In this document: positions 59,348-64,000 of the stretch, one piece after another | How positions within the stretch are numbered: position 1 is the first letter of the stretch | Layout of the letters: the number at the start of each line of letters is the position of its first letter | NCBI RefSeq assembly: GCF_016920785.2 | Contig: NW_024609835.1 | Coordinates: 174,526,995-174,590,994 of the forward strand | Origin: Ixodes scapularis | Taxonomy: Eukaryota > Arthropoda > Arachnida > Ixodida > Ixodidae | Length of the DNA: 64,000 nt | Reading direction: 5' to 3' | Notes under the pieces: generated by a model | What the model saw: only the letters and a program-made list of their open reading frames with translations | The model's database searches: none | What the model was told of the DNA's origin: nothing | Position numbers and translations under genes: made by a program

Positions 59348-60345
59348 CGGACCCAAGGAGGTTAGAAGTACTAGGAGGGGGCACGTTGCAATATTGGTGA
59401 AGCCTAGTCATAAAAAGTTTAAACGATTCTGTGCCCAGCGTGACCGCAGATCTGTCTGGCGATTGGTGCGCGTGACATGTCACGTGTGAGATGGATGGTT
59501 GATTGTAGAAGGAGTCCTTGCAGGCTTGCGCGCGCTCCGTCCGGTAGGTTTTATCATATCGAAGGCTAGACTGTGGTGTATTCTAGTACCCCGTAGCAAG
59601 ACGAAGGCTAGCTACGGTCACGTGATGTGGTCACGTTGGCATGGTAAGTGAGGAGAGTAAGGAGGAAAATGAGAAAGAGGCGAGGCGTCAAGGGAGCATG
59701 GCTTGTGGAGGCTATGCGGCCGACGTCATGCCCTCTCCTACCCTTCTATCCTCCTTGGCCGGACCCGAATGAGACTTTCCTCCTATCACCATATTGTTCG
59801 CGCTGCGCCAGCACGTGGTCAGGCAGTCGCGAGCGGATGAGTTCTCGCTGCTCATTGATGGCTCTAAAGAGAGAGCTTCACCGGAACCCCGCGCCTACCC
59901 CATTGACGTCACAGCGCACGTGACTTGGAAGATGATGAAGAAGTTGAGAAGTGCCGAAAACCTCAATCTTTGTCCATTTTTAAAATAAAAACTAGGACAT
60001 TCAGGCAAAAGCGGTGTTTTGTTCTTTACTTTAGAAAGGTCGAGACACCAATTCCCAAATTATTTAAGCAGAGCACTGAAATTGTTGAACAGTTCCTTTA
60101 ATGGGGCGTGAAGCCCCAGCTTCTTGCTGGGCGCGTATAATCTACCAATGAGAATGTTTTGACCCGTTTGAGATTCCTCGATCGAGTAGTATTTTGTCGA
60201 GAGCTTCTCATCGACCCAAATGACAAGAGGAATTGCGGTAATTGATCTGCTTGTACTGAGCCTTCTCTTATCCACCGGTGAATTTCAACTCCTGTACGGC
60301 TGCAGAAAAAAACTTCAGATAAGGAAAAGAAGCCCGGGTTGCCGA
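59348..60345. other. Intergenic or intronic DNA, nothing firm
   Basis: Open frames at 59648-59923 and 59794-59988 are not recognised. AATAAA-like words occur near 59984. No splice-supported exon. Confidence 0.4.
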
Positions 60346-60772
60346 CAGTGTTGTACACGTTCCTCAAAAAAAGGAACGAAAGCTCGTTCCTCGTTCCTTC
60401 TGATTTTTGGAACGCGTTCCCGTTACAAGTTCCATCTGTGAGAAAGGAACTCGTTCCCGTTACAGTTAAAAAAATCGAACGTATCGTTACATATACGTTA
60501 CATTCGCATTTTTCTGATTACCATAATTAGTTAGATCAAGCAAAGGTTTTTTTTATTTATTTCATTAAATGGCAACATACAAATTTGAATGCAGTTATGG
60601 CAGGGCAACAGGAGAAGAAGACACACGACAACAGGGTTCTTTTTGACGATATATTCACCTTTAAAAATCTCAGCGTTTTACCATATTCCTGTATGGGATG
60701 GGCGATTCAGACGAGCCAAATATACTGTTACCCCACATTGCACGAGCTTTTTACAACAACCTCACACGTCTC

Positions 60773-61825
60773 CAGTGTTGGGTAAAGTACATATAAAAGG
60801 TGCTTTAAGTAAGTGAATCAAGCGTGATGTACTTTAAGTAAAGTAGTAAGTAGACTGGGTTCAATGTACTTGAAGTAAAGTATAATAAATGCAATGTACT
60901 TTAAAGTAAAGTACAAGTATTTTAACACAATCTTTCATGATGTCCTTTAATTCCCCTATACAGTGATATTTTAAGTGGTATGCATTGCCCAAAGGAAATC
61001 GGGGTGCAAACCTATTTTCAAAAAAACAGCGGCGAATATTTGATAAAGTCAAGTGGCCACAGAGTAGTTATTTTCAGGATTGGAGCCAAATTCAGAAGTC
61101 CCTTTTCTGAATTTGGCGCCACTTGCACTGGATTGTTGCACGTTTAAACGTACTAGGAGAGAGCATGACGTCAGTCCCGTAGCTTCCGCAAGCAGTCCTC
61201 TCATAGAGGAGTGTCCTCTCTTTAATGAAAAAAAAAGTGAGTTTAAAAGCGAGCTGGTGACAATCGTAATTTGACACCTGAGTTGGGGTGCGAAAAAATT
61301 AAGGAACTTTCAAGTCGAAGGAAAAGACAAGAGAGAACGTTTCAAAACATTGTGACGTTCTCGTCGGTTGACTTTTTCTTCAACTTAAAAGTGTAATTGT
61401 TTCGCACCACACTTTCAGATGCTAGTTTATGATTAATTTTGCTCTCATAATATTTTAAACCTCCTCGCTTGCGCGGACCGACCAAGAAGTAGCGAGAGTT
61501 CAAAAAGCTACTGGAAAGCCGCCTCCAGAACAAGCGGAGCGATGCGTCGTCTGCTCACGTCTCTGGTGAGATAGAATATTCCTCTTAGTATTTCTTTGGA
61601 GTTGACAAATAATTATTTCGTGACACATATTTAACAAAACCAAATTTGGGGAATGTACTTTGAAGTCGGGAATTGTACTTTCCTCGGAGAGTACCAGAAA
61701 AAAAATACTTTAAGTAAAGTACAAGTACATACTCAGAGAATGTACTTCAAGTAAAGTACAAGTTTCCTAAACCTACTTGAAGTAGTACTTTAAGTACAAT
61801 GTACTCAAAATACTCCCCAACACTG
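60773..61825. mobile_element. 1.05-kb hAT-like element nested in the previous one
   Basis: The ends are CAGTGTTGGGTAAAGTAC (left) and, read inwards, CAGTGTTGGGGAGTATTTTG (right). Dense subterminal AAAGTACTTTAAGTA motifs lie at both sides (60783-60925 and 61700-61800). The flanks CACGTCTC (60765-60772) and CACGTTTC (61826-61833) match at 7 of 8 positions. Non-coding apart from the M2-type MITE inside. Confidence 0.85.
61266..61430. mobile_element. MITE family M2, copy 2
   Basis: TTTGACACCTGAGTTGGGGT then GCGAAAAAATTAAGGAAC is mirrored near 61385-61430 by GTAATTGTTTCGCACCACAC then TTTCAGATGC. It has the same terminal design as 53118-53370 and sits within the inner hAT-like element, making three nested levels. 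Confidence 0.6.
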
Positions 61826-62613
61826 CACGTTTCAATCTAACAAAGTACCTTGTTCGAACTTAACATGGTTGCTTCTCGATGTTGGTGTCCGCAAGACGAG
61901 CTAGTAAAGAAGAGGGTACGGCTTTTGAAGGTCAGTCTTGAAAAATACAAGTCCTTCTCCGCGAAGTGTAGATGCGTTGTTTGAAGGTTGGGGACAAGGG
62001 GAGAAGTAAAGATTAATTTTTTGTATCATTTAAGTGACCAATATTCCGCATACAGGGGTGCGTTCGATGTCAGATAACCTGTCCTTTTGTTGTAACTGTA
62101 GGTCTGTTTGTGGTAGTTTAGTGATGGCTGTAGTCGGCTTTAGCATTCTGGGTGTATGAGTATTCGTGGAAGAAAAGAAAGTGGCTAAGTTTGAAGCGTC
62201 CCTCTTTCTGTGTCTTTTCCTTCGACTAAGCGTTTTGCGTTTCATACCGCACTCTCGGGCACTGCAAAAATAATAAATCTCCACTAGCTCTCCTGCACCC
62301 GACTGTTACCAAGCGAGGACTACACAAAATAAATCCTATAAGTAACCAAAAATATAACAAGACCCTGCTCTCTGTACAGATATGGTTTTTATACTTTTAG
62401 AATTTCCCTCTTAGAAATAAAATACAAATTACCCCATTGGACGAAAAAAAGGAACGCCGTTCTTTCTTCCGTTCCAGTAAAAATGTAACGAGTTCCCGTT
62501 CCAGTTCCACCGATGAAAAATGGAACGGCAGCGTTCCATCGTTCCTCCTAAAAGGAACGCGTTCCAGGAACGCCGTTCCTTGGAACGCCGTTCCGTAAAA
62601 CACGGGTTGCCGA

Positions 62614-63560
62614 TCGCTTTAGATGGGAAATAGGAGACGATCATAATTTCAGCCTGCGGCCGTTCTCACTTCGCCGAAACACTTAATTCGTAATAAACGA
62701 GAAAAAAAAATTTTTTTTTTCGTCTGTTAGCAGACGATTTATGGTATTTTCTTCTTTATGACAGTTTGAGGATAACGCTTCGTCGCAGACAAACCCCTTT
62801 CTTCACTCATGTTAGCAGACGAATCCCGTGCAAATGACATCTGAACTCGCTCTGTGAGAGGCAAACAAGTTCTCTCTCTCTCTGACACACGGACCAACCA
62901 AAATCTAACTCCTGATACCTTGGTGACATCAGGAGATATATTTTGTTGGTTTTTTATAGGAAATTACTTTTATAGAAATATATGGTATGTGCTTTCATGA
63001 GTTAGAAGGGACTACAGTTTCAAATGAAATCTAATTGGGACGGCACCCCTTTGAATCGGAGCTACACAGTTTCTTTCCAAGCAGCCCTCCTAAAAGGTAC
63101 TTTTATAATATGTATTATAAGTATAGTGGAACTCCGATCTTGTTAAATCAATTTCTTATAGCCACTGTCCTACGTGAAGGACGGTTGATAATTTTATGAA
63201 ATGGGGCCGGCATCATTACTAGATAAATATTTATCCCGTTATAATAATGCTACTGCTACTTTGGGTTTTATTGTTTATTAAAACTAGTGTTTTCTGTTTT
63301 TCAGGTTTCCGGGTTTCTTTTCCTTTGAAATCGAGGGTGTTGTTTTCGGGTTACATTTCCTCATAGACTAGGTGTCCTTCACTCTCAGTTTCTGATGTCG
63401 GTAAAAATATTGGTGTTTATCAGGTGTTGTGCTAAAAACAACAAAACGTTGGTGTAGGATTCGACAGCCTCCCAAAAATTTTTCTAACATAAAACAAACA
63501 CGCATGCGCGGGAAAGTGGTAGGTCGATAAATTGATAAGACAGAACAAAACGCCGAAGCT
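62614..63560. other. Intergenic DNA
   Basis: Contains a CGTCTGTTAGCAGACG palindrome at about 62721-62736, a related GTTAGCAGACGA near 62812, and AT-rich sequence. No gene recognised. Confidence 0.5.
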
Positions 63561-63632
63561 CCTCCCAGGGGAATCGAACGCACAACCTTCATACTGCGAT
63601 TCTAACACTCAATCGCTGCGCCAACGGGGAGG
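63561..63632 (-). tRNA. tRNA-like sequence (pseudo-tRNA or SINE head), possibly Ala-CGC-like
   Basis: Read on the minus strand the 72-base segment starts CCTCCCC and ends TGGGAGG, an acceptor stem with 6 of 7 pairs. It has a D-arm GCGC/GTGT with box A TGGCGCAGCGA, and box B GTTCGATTC. The anticodon loop can be read ATCGCAG (CGC) on an imperfect stem. The T-arm pairs poorly, so it is probably not a functional tRNA. A TTTT run follows shortly downstream. It could be a degenerate tRNA or the polymerase-III head of a SINE. Confidence 0.5.
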
Positions 63633-64000
63633 TTTATAAAGGAGTTGTTATTACATGTGATAACACTTTGTTCGCCATCTGGCACCGTGCAACGTGCAAG
63701 TAGTTCTAACAAGTAGCTCCTACCTTTGTCCCCGCTGCACGAGGGCTCGTGCAGCCAAGGTGCAATAAAACTCAAGGAGCTCGCGTTTCTGTTCACAGTT
63801 TTTGTAGTAATTAGTCAACAGAGGGTTCGACTTTCATAAAGGATTATGGTATATTGTGTCGCCTGGAAAGTTACAGCCTTCTTTTTCCTTCTTCTTTTTT
63901 TTACCGCAAAAAATACATTATGCATCGTTAAAAGCCTATGCATCGCCAAAACCCCTATCTTCGCCCAGACGTAGCGCTAGCGGTCCAAACTAAATACCAA
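63633..64000. other. Right edge of window, nothing recognised
   Basis: AT-rich DNA with one minus-strand frame of 64 codons (63602-63796) running into the tRNA-like segment. No domain. Confidence 0.5.

Larger units (their letters stand above)
60346..62605. mobile_element. 2.26-kb hAT-like element with perfect 8-bp target duplication GTTGCCGA
   Basis: GTTGCCGA at 60338-60345 and 62606-62613 flank ends CAGTGTTGTACACGTTCC (left) and, read inwards, CCGTGTTTTACGGAACGG (right). The subterminal regions are packed with GGAACG/CGTTCC motifs (60355-60470 and 62450-62600), as in hAT elements. The interior holds another complete element (60773-61825). A minus-strand basic open frame (62030-62284) is not recognisable as transposase, so the element is non-autonomous. 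Confidence 0.85.

Overview
This window is eukaryotic, AT-leaning, intron-bearing nuclear DNA from an arthropod. A hard tick or another chelicerate is my inference, from the style of the genes and repeats. Only two protein-coding loci can be supported, and both are partial. At the left edge are the last two exons of a Mox/Meox-class homeobox gene on the plus strand (310-482 and 5237-5482, joined across a 4.75-kb intron), with an in-frame stop and a polyadenylation signal. Near the right end is a first coding exon (57616-57850) that encodes a signal peptide and an IGFBP-type CGCCxxC cysteine cluster; its later exons are not identified. A third, weak exon candidate lies at 55040-55123.

The roughly 52 kb between the two genes is repeat-dominated. 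The main landmark is a ~14.5-kb tandem satellite of ~196-bp monomers (about 22060-36604, ~71 regular units after two or three decayed ones). Each canonical monomer carries a 13-bp inverted repeat. Left of it are a decayed LINE reverse-transcriptase fragment (5955-6200), two LTR-retrotransposon-like primer-binding sites complementary to tRNA-Lys (7203-7220 and 15854-15871), a 341-bp near-palindrome, and a 1.2-kb terminal-inverted-repeat element with a perfect 8-bp target duplication (8468-9652).

Right of the satellite are a Mutator-like (MULE) transposase relic between mirrored 15-bp/32-bp tandem terminal repeats (39284-40441), several MITE families (two of them with two copies each), palindromic TTTAGCGG arrays, a LINE split inside its YADD catalytic motif by a 2.6-kb hAT-like element (49196-51773), and a nested pair of hAT-like elements, each with its own 8-bp target duplication (60346-62605 containing 60773-61825). 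A 72-bp tRNA-like sequence lies near the right end.

The two genes show no functional link to each other. The window mostly records successive transposon insertions, and several insertion orders can be read directly from target-site duplications. No bacterial-type operon, CRISPR array or intact transposase was seen. All family assignments are by eye; no database search was run.
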